Assembly (NCBI GenBank): GCA_902796285.1
Contig: CADBOH010000048.1
Location: 1 to 5,625 of the forward strand
Reading direction: 5' to 3'
Length of the DNA: 5,625 bases
DNA from: an uncultured Eubacteriales bacterium
Lineage (GTDB): Bacteria > Bacillota > Clostridia > Christensenellales > UBA1242
The notes under the pieces are model-generated. The model did no database searches. It had not been told where the DNA came from and saw nothing but the letters and a program-made list of their open reading frames with translations. Below, piece by piece: positions 1-5,000 of this stretch (the stretch's first letter is position 1; every line of letters begins with the position of its first letter). Both the position numbers and the translations under genes were made by a program.

Positions 1-139
1 AGAAATAAGCACACAGGCTTATTTCATTTACGCGTCGCCCCTTCCACCCCTGCCATTTAGCCCTGTTGGGCTTTTTTTGTGGAAGTAATCGAACCCAACG
101 GGCTCGACCCTTGTCGGGCGGACCGCGAACAAGTCGCTC
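1..139. repeat. Structured tandem repeat, copy 1
   Basis: First of two near-identical non-coding units. It holds a series of inverted repeats: GAAATAAGC (2-10) with GCTTATTTC (17-25), a perfect 9-bp stem; CTTCCAC (41-47) with GTGGAAG (79-85), enclosing AGCCC (59-63) / GGGCT (68-72) followed by seven T; CGAACCC (90-96) with GGGCTCG (100-106), 6 of 7 pairs, the odd pair being A-C on the plus strand but G-U on the minus strand; and a weak GCGA/TCGC stem near the right end. By hand count it is about 54% G+C, clearly richer than the flanking genes. No ORF or ribosome binding site was seen. The window starts exactly at the unit's left end, so more copies may lie outside. Class and function are unknown; a REP/BIME-like intergenic element is the simplest reading. 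Confidence 0.85.
59..78 (+). terminator. Terminator-like hairpin inside repeat copy 1
   Basis: AGCCC, a TGTT loop and GGGCT are followed directly by a T run (72-78). This has the form of a short intrinsic terminator for plus-strand transcripts. The counterpart in copy 2 lies at 212-232 with a 4-bp GCCC/GGGC stem and a longer T run. The stems are short, so real termination activity is uncertain; the hairpin may instead be part of the repeat's own fold. Confidence 0.4.
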
Positions 140-151
140 CCGGCTTTGGCT

Positions 152-287
152 AGAAATAAGCACACAGGCTTATTTCATTTACGCGTCGCCCCTTCCACCC
201 CTGCCATTATTGCCCAATCGGGCTTTTTTTTTGTGGAAGTAATCGAACAAGTTCGACCCTGTCGGGCGGACCGCGAACAAGTCGCTC
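152..287. repeat. Structured tandem repeat, copy 2
   Basis: Second copy, offset 151 bp from the first. Bases 152-208 are identical to 1-57, and the right part from GTGGAAG onward matches except inside hairpins. The stems are GAAATAAGC (153-161) / GCTTATTTC (168-176), CTTCCAC (192-198) / GTGGAAG (233-239), GCCC (212-215) / GGGC (220-223) followed by nine T, and CGAAC (244-248) / GTTCG (251-255). The third and fourth stems differ in sequence or length from copy 1 but still pair. A 12-base linker (140-151) separates the copies, and 288-301 is a short AT-rich stretch before the mazF terminator. No gene is seen anywhere in 1-301. Confidence 0.85.
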
Positions 288-301
288 AATGAACAAACAA
301 T

Positions 302-330
302 AAAAGCCCCTAAAATGTTTAGGGGCTTTT
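302..330 (-). terminator. Rho-independent terminator after mazF
   Basis: AAAAGCCCCTA (302-312) is perfectly complementary to TAGGGGCTTTT (320-330), and two further inner pairs leave a three-base loop. On the minus strand the hairpin ends in a T run, so it closes the mazF transcript. The flanking A and T runs make it potentially bidirectional. The mazF TAA stop (329-331) sits on the stem itself, so termination signal and stop codon overlap. Confidence 0.9.
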
Positions 331-676
331 AAAATCCTAAAGAAATAAGTATTGCTCTATTAACCTCTTGCATTTTTTCTTGCGAAAGCATTGTAACTTT
401 ATGTTGCAGTCTTCTTTTGTCAAGCGTTCTTATCTGTTCAAGCAAGGCTACAGAGTCCTTTGGTAAATTGTATTGTTCGGCTGAAAGTTCAATATGTGTT
501 GGAAGTTTGGCTTTTGATAGTTGGCTGGTTATTGCAGAGACAATAACTGTTGGTGAATATTTATTGCCTATGTCATTTTGAAGTATAAGCACAGGACGAA
601 CGCCACCCTGTTCACTACCAACAACAGGGCTAAGGTCAGCATAGTAAATTTCACCTCTTTTTATTTGTTCTTCCAT
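329..676 (-). CDS. mazF: MazF/PemK-family endoribonuclease toxin (EndoA/NdoA type)
   Basis: Sequence-specific mRNA interferase of a type II toxin-antitoxin module; it acts as a cytosolic dimer that cleaves single-stranded RNA at short motifs (UACAU for the Bacillus homologue). The 115-residue protein begins MEEQIKRGEIYYADLSPVVG and matches Bacillus NdoA almost block for block: SEQGGVRPVLILQNDIGN (21-38), SPTVIVSAITSQ (41-52), LLEQIRTLDK (78-87). The expected catalytic pair is present as Arg27 and Thr50, so the toxin looks intact. Start chosen at 676: GGAG lies four bases before this ATG and the first residues align with the family; a longer in-frame ATG at 748 would add 24 residues with no family similarity, out of the upstream gene. 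It overlaps the upstream small gene by 26 bases, suggesting translational coupling. The usual MazE/EndoAI partner is not next to it. Confidence 0.95.
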   Translation of the reverse strand: MEEQIKRGEIYYADLSPVVGSEQGGVRPVLILQNDIGNKYSPTVIVSAITSQLSKAKLPTHIELSAEQYNLPKDSVALLEQIRTLDKRRLQHKVTMLSQEKMQEVNRAILISLGF

Positions 677-875
677 TCTGCTCCAATTTAAAGTAATCAC
701 AAAGTTCACAAACTTCCATAAAAGAAAGTTCATCGTAAATTTTTGCAAGCTCTTCTACTATCATACTATGTTGAAATTCGTCAAAATTTGCATGAAAGAG
801 GCTAAAATAATTTCTATTTTCTCTTTCTTTTGCCCCAACATATTCATTGAGCTCTGCTTTATATTTATCTTGCAT
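651..875 (-). CDS. Small acidic protein upstream of mazF, putative antitoxin
   Basis: I do not recognise this 74-residue protein. It begins MQDKYKAELNEYVGAKEREN, looks largely helical, has 15 acidic and 11 basic residues by hand count, a C-E-L-C pair (Cys56, Cys59) and a basic tail ending NKKR. It shows no evident ribbon-helix-helix or SpoVT/AbrB pattern as expected of EndoAI or MazE. Its position (directly upstream of mazF, overlapping it by 26 bases, in the same transcript) is that of an antitoxin; that role is inference from context only. Start at 875 is preferred: GGAG precedes that ATG by six bases, whereas the in-frame ATG at 887 (four residues longer) has no ribosome binding site and itself contributes to the GGAG. 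Alternatives: an unrelated small protein, or the residue of a different regulatory partner. Confidence 0.8.
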   Translation of the reverse strand: MQDKYKAELNEYVGAKERENRNYFSLFHANFDEFQHSMIVEELAKIYDELSFMEVCELCDYFKLEQNGRTNKKR

Positions 876-894
876 AATTATCTCCATAAAACAA

Positions 895-906
895 AAGTTT
901 AAACTT
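895..906. promoter_or_regulatory. 12-bp perfect palindrome, possible autoregulatory operator
   Basis: AAGTTTAAACTT is a perfect palindrome between the candidate -10 box and the ribosome binding site of the small gene-mazF pair. Toxin-antitoxin complexes often repress their own promoter through such sites, so an operator role is plausible. The surroundings are very AT-rich, which makes chance palindromes easier, so this is tentative. Confidence 0.35.
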
Positions 907-936
907 AGTGTAAATAAAAACTGCTTTTATATACAA
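907..936 (-). promoter_or_regulatory. Candidate sigma-A promoter for the putative antitoxin-mazF unit
   Basis: On the minus strand, TTGTAT (936-931) and TACACT (912-907) are separated by 18 bases and lie just upstream of the small gene. The match to TTGACA/TATAAT is moderate, and the -35 box overlaps the T tract of the recX terminator. A promoter here is expected because a terminator separates this unit from recX, but TATAAA (931-926) is a rival -10 box. Confidence 0.4.
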
Positions 937-967
937 AAAAACTCCTTCAAATGAGGAGTAATTTTTT
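935..967 (-). terminator. Rho-independent terminator after recX
   Basis: ACTCCT (941-946) pairs with AGGAGT (954-959), flanked by A6 (935-940) and T6 (962-967). Read on the minus strand the hairpin is followed by a run of T, ending the tyrS-yigZ-recX transcript a few bases after the recX stop. The symmetrical A/T tracts could also let it work in the plus direction. Confidence 0.8.
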
Positions 968-972
968 ATCTT

Positions 973-1584
973 TTATTTTTCAAGTTGTTCCCATGCATGT
1001 GCAATATCATCAAAACTGAATCCTTTACCTGCAAGATGATTATAAAATTTTTGTTTTGTTTTTATATCAAATTCCCTGTTTTTCATATATTTTTGGGCGA
1101 TTTTAAGGCAATTTTCTCTTTCTGCATCATCATCAATCAATTTTTCAAGCGCTGCATTGATTATATTTTCATTGACGCCTTTGGAAAGTAAATCATATTT
1201 CATTTTTCTTTTGCTTTTGCTGTTTAGATATGAAGAGATATAGTTTTCACAAAAACTCTCATCATTAATATATCCATATTCTTTTATTTTTTTTACGCCG
1301 TAATCAACGCACTCTTTTGTGTACCCTTTTGAATATAAATAGTCTTTAAGCATTTTTTCCGTCTTCATGCTCTTTTCTAGCACAGCCAACCCACGATTAA
1401 AGCAAGCATAATTACCATTTTCGGTCTTTAAATTATCAAAAAACTCTTCGTCATAAGACTGCCCTGTTTTAAGACAGTATCTTGCCAAAATCTCCGCCTC
1501 ATATATGCCAAAAAACTCATCATCCAAATATAGATAATACCTCTCGCCTTTGCCTATTTTTTTTATTTCAGTTATAATTTTCAA
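973..1584 (-). CDS. recX: Regulatory protein RecX
   Basis: RecX binds RecA and its filaments and modulates strand exchange and recombinational repair. The 203-residue product has the family's layout: an N-terminal segment with YLYLDDEFFGIYEAEILARY (17-36), then tandem three-helix repeats, including LYSKGYTKECVDYGVKKIKE (83-102) followed by YGYINDESFCENYI (103-116), and later LLSKGVNENIINAALEKL (132-149) and LAGKGFSFDDIAHAWEQL (184-201). The length is normal for Bacillota RecX. The start is TTG at 1584, chosen because AGGAG lies six bases upstream and the protein then begins as family members do (MKIITEIKKI). The AGGAG overlaps the TAG stop of the upstream yigZ-like gene, nine bases away, so the two are probably translationally coupled. 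It is the last gene of the tyrS operon. Confidence 0.93.
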   Translation of the reverse strand: MKIITEIKKIGKGERYYLYLDDEFFGIYEAEILARYCLKTGQSYDEEFFDNLKTENGNYACFNRGLAVLEKSMKTEKMLKDYLYSKGYTKECVDYGVKKIKEYGYINDESFCENYISSYLNSKSKRKMKYDLLSKGVNENIINAALEKLIDDDAERENCLKIAQKYMKNREFDIKTKQKFYNHLAGKGFSFDDIAHAWEQLEK

Positions 1585-1593
1585 GTTTGTCTC

Positions 1594-1947
1594 CTAACTT
1601 AATAAGTCGGCTGCCACAGAAGAATATGCTCTTGCAAGTCCTCCTGCCCCAAGTTTTATTCCACCAAAATAACGCACAACAATAACACACATATTTTGTG
1701 CTTCTTTTTTTTGCATCACAGAAAGAATAGGTCTACCGGCTGTTCCGCTTGGCTCTCCGTCATCAACTGCTCTTTCGCAAAAAGGTGTTATCATTCTGCA
1801 AGCATAACAAATATGTGTTGATTTTTTATGTTCTTTTTTAAGCCCCGCAACAAAATCCTTAACCTCGCCTTCTGTGCTACATTCTATCAAAAATCCATAA
1901 AATTTTGATTTTTTCTCGATAATTTCATTGGTTTTTAATAATTTCAT
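1594..1947 (-). CDS. YigZ/IMPACT-family (UPF0029) protein, short single-domain form
   Basis: The 117-residue product carries the complete N-terminal UPF0029/IMPACT domain signatures: DDGEPSGTAGRPIL (62-75) and VIVVRYFGGIKLGAGGLARA (88-107). The family's biochemical role is not firmly settled; the eukaryotic relative IMPACT affects translational control through Gcn2, and bacterial YigZ is usually a protein of about 200 residues with a second ferredoxin-like domain (DUF1949). That second domain is absent: the protein stops ten residues after the last signature, and recX starts nine bases downstream, so there is no room for a frameshifted remnant. Its ATG overlaps the tyrS stop as ATGA (1944-1947), indicating co-translation with tyrS. 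A weak AAAGG lies 10 or so bases upstream. Short form confident; whether it is functional is inferred from its intact motifs. Confidence 0.9.
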   Translation of the reverse strand: MKLLKTNEIIEKKSKFYGFLIECSTEGEVKDFVAGLKKEHKKSTHICYACRMITPFCERAVDDGEPSGTAGRPILSVMQKKEAQNMCVIVVRYFGGIKLGAGGLARAYSSVAADLLS

Positions 1948-3185
1948 TTTAAAATTACCTTTATAAAACTCTTTTTACCCTTCTTTAAGAGTATTGAGCC
2001 GTTTGCAAAATCCTTTAATTCTATTGTCCTTGAAAAAGAATCAACTTTATTTCCATCAATTGAAATTGCATTACCTTCAATTAATCTTCTTCCTTCGCTC
2101 TTTGATGAAGCAAGTTTGGTCATCGCTAGAAGTTCGCAGATATTCAATCCACCTTCAACCTGCGCGCTGTCAACCTCAAATTCAGGTGCATCATTGCCTC
2201 CTTGGGTGAATAAGTTTTCACTCATGTCTCTTGCTTTAATTGCATCCTCTTCGCCTCGAACGAACTTTGTTATCTCATAGCAAAGAGCTTTTTTAGCTTT
2301 AACGATATCTTCGCTTATCATTCGGCGAACTTCTGCCATAGGAATATCAGTAAAGAGAGCAAACATCATTTCTACACACGCATCTGGGGTTTGATAAATG
2401 CCCTGATAGAAGTCGTATGCAGAAATTTTGTCTTTGTTAATCCAAATTGCACCTTTTTCTGTCTTCCCCATCTTTTTGCCTTCTGGAGTAAGAAGCAACG
2501 GATTTGTTGCACCAATTAAGTTTACATTTGTGCCATTTTGAAAATTAAGTTTTCTTTGAAGCTCAACGCCTGCAACGATATTACCCCATTGGTCTCCACC
2601 ACCATATTGAAGTGTGCAGCCATACTCACGGTTTAAGTGAACAAAATCATATGCCTGCATAAGCATATACCCCATTTCAAAGAAGGTAAGTCCGCCTTCT
2701 TCAAGACGATTGCTATAAATCTCGTTTGAAAGCATCTTATTAACATTAAAATGAACACCAACGTCTCTCATAAAGTTTATATAGTCATAGCCCTTAAACC
2801 AATCTGCATTGTTAACAATGATTGCTGGATTTTCTCCTTCAAAATCAAGAAAAACCTTTAATGTTTCCTTTATTTTGGCAATATTTTCATCAATTGACTT
2901 CCTATCAAGCAGTTTTCTCATCTCAGTTCTTCCAGAAGGATCACCAATGCCTGCCGTTGCACCACCCATTAAAATAAGAACTTTATGTCCCGCCTTTTGA
3001 AATCTTCTTAAAATGCAATATGGAACGCAGTGCCCAATATGAAGAGAATCCATAGTTGGATCCGTGCCCTCATACACTGTGATCGGCTGTCCGCTTTCTA
3101 GCATTTTTTGAAAGCCTTCAATATCTGTGCATTGATACAAAAGCCCTCTTTCTTTTAATGTTTTAAATAAATTTTTATCTGTCAT
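1944..3185 (-). CDS. tyrS: Tyrosyl-tRNA synthetase
   Basis: Class Ic aminoacyl-tRNA synthetase that activates tyrosine with ATP and charges tRNA-Tyr in the cytosol. The 413-residue product is full length. Visible marks, in order: nucleotide-binding HIGH as H49-I-G-H52 in TMDSLHIGHCVPY, the GGATAGIGDPSGR segment (74-86), NVNKMLSNEIYSNRLEEG (147-164) region, tyrosine-pocket QYGGGDQWGNI (193-203), the second ATP signature as KMGKT (238-242, the KMSKS equivalent), and a C-terminal S4-like RNA-binding domain at about 346-406 (KLASSKSEGRRLIEGNAISI). The ATG at 3185 follows AGGAGA at good spacing. It is the first gene of an operon with the yigZ-like gene and recX, and its expression should be governed by the T-box leader upstream, which carries a Tyr specifier. 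Confidence 0.98.
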   Translation of the reverse strand: MTDKNLFKTLKERGLLYQCTDIEGFQKMLESGQPITVYEGTDPTMDSLHIGHCVPYCILRRFQKAGHKVLILMGGATAGIGDPSGRTEMRKLLDRKSIDENIAKIKETLKVFLDFEGENPAIIVNNADWFKGYDYINFMRDVGVHFNVNKMLSNEIYSNRLEEGGLTFFEMGYMLMQAYDFVHLNREYGCTLQYGGGDQWGNIVAGVELQRKLNFQNGTNVNLIGATNPLLLTPEGKKMGKTEKGAIWINKDKISAYDFYQGIYQTPDACVEMMFALFTDIPMAEVRRMISEDIVKAKKALCYEITKFVRGEEDAIKARDMSENLFTQGGNDAPEFEVDSAQVEGGLNICELLAMTKLASSKSEGRRLIEGNAISIDGNKVDSFSRTIELKDFANGSILLKKGKKSFIKVILK

Positions 3186-3288
3186 AATTTTCTCCTTCTA
3201 TTTCTGTCTCTTTTCAATAATTACTTGTGCCAAAATCATTTTTTGCTTAGTCATGTATTGTAATTTAAATTTGCATAATTATTAAAAC

Positions 3289-3324
3289 AAAAAAGCACGC
3301 TTGTCTTTTAGGACGAAGCGTGCT
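3289..3324 (-). terminator. T-box-controlled intrinsic terminator
   Basis: AAGCGTGCT (3316-3324) and AGCACGCTT (3294-3302) form a perfect 9-bp stem, followed on the minus strand by a T6 run. It is the terminator half of the switch; its 5' strand lies in the antiterminator, so the two folds exclude each other. About 103 bases without other clear signals separate it from the tyrS start. Confidence 0.93.
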
Positions 3325-3358
3325 GCTCGTGGTACCACCTAAATTTAGTTAAACTTTA

Positions 3359-3386
3359 AGATTTCTCGGCTACGCTCGAAATGACA
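3359..3386. repeat. REP-like short repeat inside the T-box leader
   Basis: The plus-strand segment TCTCGGCTACGCTCGAAAT and its flanks form an imperfect palindrome (ATTTC at 3361-3365 with GAAAT at 3378-3382). From memory it closely resembles short dispersed intergenic repeats found in many bacterial genomes with a core of the type TTTCTCG...CGCTCGAAATGACA. It occupies the tip of the hairpin that stands where stem III of the T-box would be, with arms GTTAAA (3399-3394) and TTTAAC (3353-3348). It could instead be native leader sequence; other copies in the genome would settle this. Confidence 0.5.
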
Positions 3387-3549
3387 ATAAAATTTTAACC
3401 CTTGTTTGTTAATTCGCTTAACATTGCGCAAAACTTGAAATAAGTGTAATTCATTTTAAATCATCTTTTGGGTTTTCACCAAGCCACCCTATCTCTGAAA
3501 GCACAATTTAAAACTACTAAAATTATCCCACCATTTTGATTATGATTTA

Positions 3550-3577
3550 ATTTTATTTATTTTTAATTATTTGTCAA
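3550..3577 (-). promoter_or_regulatory. Sigma-A promoter of the tyrS operon
   Basis: TTGACA (3577-3572, perfect -35) and TAAAAT (3555-3550, five of six to TATAAT) are 16 bases apart on the minus strand. Initiation would fall near 3543, just ahead of the T-box Stem I. The promoter begins only 16 bases after the eno stop, with no obvious terminator between, so some eno read-through into the leader is possible. Confidence 0.75.
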
Positions 3578-3593
3578 GTTATTTAGCAAAATT

Positions 3594-4898
3594 TTAAAAT
3601 CTGCCCTCAAAAAGAGCATTTTTACCAAGTTCTTCTTCAATTCTTAAAAGTTGATTGTATTTGCAAACTCTATCTGTTCTTGAAGGAGCACCAGTTTTGA
3701 TTTGTTTTGCATTCATTGCAACGGCAAGGTCAGCGATTGTTGTGTCCTCGGTTTCGCCAGATCTATGAGAAATAACCGCTGTATATCCATTTGCTTTTGC
3801 AAGATTTATTGCGTCAATTGTTTCTGATAATGAACCAATTTGGTTGAGTTTGACTAAGATTGAATTTGCGACACCTAATGTAATACCTTTCTTTAATCTT
3901 TCAACATTTGTAACAAATAGGTCATCACCAACCAGTTGAACATTTTGCCCAAGTTTTTCAGTTAACACCTTCCAGCCTTCCCAATCCTCTTCAGCAAGCC
4001 CATCTTCAATAGAAATGATTGGATATTTTTTGCAAAGTTTTTCATAGTATGAAACAAGCCCCTTTGAAGTGTAAACTTCACCTGTTTTCCAAAAATAATA
4101 TTTGCCTGCCTTACCGATTTTTTCAGCTTCGTTATACATCTCACTTGAAGCAACATCCATTGCAATTGCGATATCATCTCCAGGTTTATATCCAGCCTTT
4201 TTAATGGCTTCTACAATAACCTTTAATCCCTCTTCATCGTTTTCAAGTTTTGGCGCAAATCCACCTTCATCTCCCACAGCAGTAACAAGATTTCTATCTT
4301 TTAAAACTTTTTTAAGATTATGGAATACCTCTGTGCACATTTTAAGCGCTTCTGACCAAGTTTTTGCCCCAACAGGAACAATCATAAACTCTTGGCAGTT
4401 AAGATTGCTATCGGCATGCTTGCCACCATTTAAAATATTCATCATAGGTCTTGGAAGGTAATATTCCTTCTCGTTAGTTCCAGCAAGTTTTCTTAAATAC
4501 TTATAAAGTGAAACTTTCTCTGTGTTTGCTGCTGCCTTTGCAACTGCAAGAGATACTCCAAGTATGGCGTTTGCACCAAGTTTACCCTTATTTTTTGTGC
4601 CATCAAGCTTGTTCATAATATTATCAATTTTTCTTTGATTGAAAGCATTTTCACCGACAAGAGCCTTTGCAATAATTTTGTTGACATTGTTTACTGCTTT
4701 ATAAACAGATTTGCCCATATATTCACTTCCACCATCTCTTAATTCAACAGCCTCAAATGCTCCTGTTGACGCTCCGGATGGCACTCCTGCTCGACCCAAA
4801 ACACCATTTTCAAGAACAACATCCACCTCAACAGTTGGGTTTCCTCTTGAATCTAGTATTTGTCTTGCTTTGATTTTTTTGATTTTTTCTATTTTCAT
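3594..4898 (-). CDS. eno: Enolase (phosphopyruvate hydratase)
   Basis: Glycolytic enzyme converting 2-phosphoglycerate to phosphoenolpyruvate, Mg2+-dependent, cytosolic. The 434-residue product is complete and has all family marks: N-terminal ARQILDSRGNPTVEVDV (11-27), mobile catalytic loop SGASTGAFE (41-49), GGKHADSNLNCQEFM with His161 and Glu170 (158-172), GDEGGFAP with the proton-shuttling Glu211 (209-216), the metal ligands Asp248, Glu298 and Asp325 (in MDVASSE, SIEDGLAEED and GDDLFVTN), signature ILVKLNQIGSLSET with catalytic base Lys350 (347-360), and SHRSGETED (377-385). ATG at 4898 is preceded by GAGGTG at suitable spacing. It is probably transcribed alone from the promoter at 4916-4943; it diverges from ung, and the tyrS operon follows on the same strand with its own promoter. 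Confidence 0.99.
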   Translation of the reverse strand: MKIEKIKKIKARQILDSRGNPTVEVDVVLENGVLGRAGVPSGASTGAFEAVELRDGGSEYMGKSVYKAVNNVNKIIAKALVGENAFNQRKIDNIMNKLDGTKNKGKLGANAILGVSLAVAKAAANTEKVSLYKYLRKLAGTNEKEYYLPRPMMNILNGGKHADSNLNCQEFMIVPVGAKTWSEALKMCTEVFHNLKKVLKDRNLVTAVGDEGGFAPKLENDEEGLKVIVEAIKKAGYKPGDDIAIAMDVASSEMYNEAEKIGKAGKYYFWKTGEVYTSKGLVSYYEKLCKKYPIISIEDGLAEEDWEGWKVLTEKLGQNVQLVGDDLFVTNVERLKKGITLGVANSILVKLNQIGSLSETIDAINLAKANGYTAVISHRSGETEDTTIADLAVAMNAKQIKTGAPSRTDRVCKYNQLLRIEEELGKNALFEGRF

Positions 4899-4915
4899 AT
4901 TTTCACCTCTTTGAT

Positions 4916-4943
4916 ATTATATACCTTTTGCAATTTTTATCAA
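4916..4943 (-). promoter_or_regulatory. Sigma-A promoter of eno
   Basis: Minus-strand TTGATA (4943-4938) and a perfect TATAAT (4921-4916) are 16 bases apart. The predicted start near 4909 leaves a leader of only about ten bases, just enough for the GAGGTG ribosome binding site. It lies back to back with the ung promoter. Confidence 0.7.
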
Positions 4944-4953
4944 AACAAAAGCA

Positions 4954-4982
4954 TTGACTTAATTATAAAAATTTTATATAAT
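4954..4982 (+). promoter_or_regulatory. Sigma-A promoter of ung
   Basis: TTGACT (4954-4959) and a perfect TATAAT (4977-4982) are separated by the ideal 17 bases, with initiation expected near 4989. GTGAGGA (4991-4997) serves as ribosome binding site, only three bases from the ATG, a rather tight spacing that suggests the start region may use a short transcript leader. Confidence 0.8.
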
Positions 4983-5000
4983 TTATCCAAGTGAGGACAA

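Larger units (their letters stand above)
3289..3540 (-). promoter_or_regulatory. Tyrosine-specific T-box riboswitch (tyrS leader)
   Basis: T-box leaders bind uncharged tRNA and switch a terminator to an antiterminator. Read on the minus strand: Stem I base ATTGTGC (3507-3501) pairs with GCGCAAT (3429-3423), with GGGT/ACCC higher up; the specifier loop segment GAATTACACTT gives codon UAC at 3448-3446, i.e. tyrosine. A small GTTAA/TTAAC hairpin follows, then a stem III-like hairpin (3399-3348), then the canonical T box AGGTGGTACCACG (3340-3328). Its UGGU should pair with the ACCA end of tRNA-Tyr, whose discriminator base is A. The antiterminator is visible: TTTAGG before the bulge pairs with CCTAAA, and ACGAGC with GCTTCGT. 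All specificity marks agree with the tyrS gene downstream. The 5' boundary is estimated from the promoter. Confidence 0.95.

Noticed and set aside
30..60. tRNA gene suggested by CCACCCCTGCCA and by TTCGA-like loops
   Set aside because: No cloverleaf can be drawn: the matching 5' acceptor strand, anticodon arm and T-arm are missing.
1..287. CRISPR array
   Set aside because: Only two units of about 137 bp with internal hairpins and a 12-base linker; repeat and spacer sizes do not fit a CRISPR array, and no cas gene is seen.
329..748. Longer mazF reading frame starting at 748
   Set aside because: The extra 24 residues come from the out-of-frame overlap with the upstream gene, show no family similarity, and the ATG at 676 has its own GGAG and aligns with EndoA.
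651..887. Start of the small upstream gene at 887
   Set aside because: No ribosome binding site precedes it, and its ATGGAG supplies the GGAG for the ATG at 875, six bases further on.
1300..1600. Frameshifted C-terminal domain of the YigZ-like protein
   Set aside because: The region right after its stop is well-formed recX coding sequence with its own ribosome binding site; no DUF1949-like sequence is there.
3186..3288. A leader peptide or second regulator between the T-box terminator and tyrS
   Set aside because: The stretch is AT-rich, with no ribosome binding site plus short frame and no strong hairpin that I could find.
4102..4461. Plus-strand open frames of 60 to 119 codons within eno, tyrS and recX
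   Set aside because: They lie antisense to strongly conserved genes, lack convincing ribosome binding sites and give low-complexity proteins; they are shadows of the real frames.
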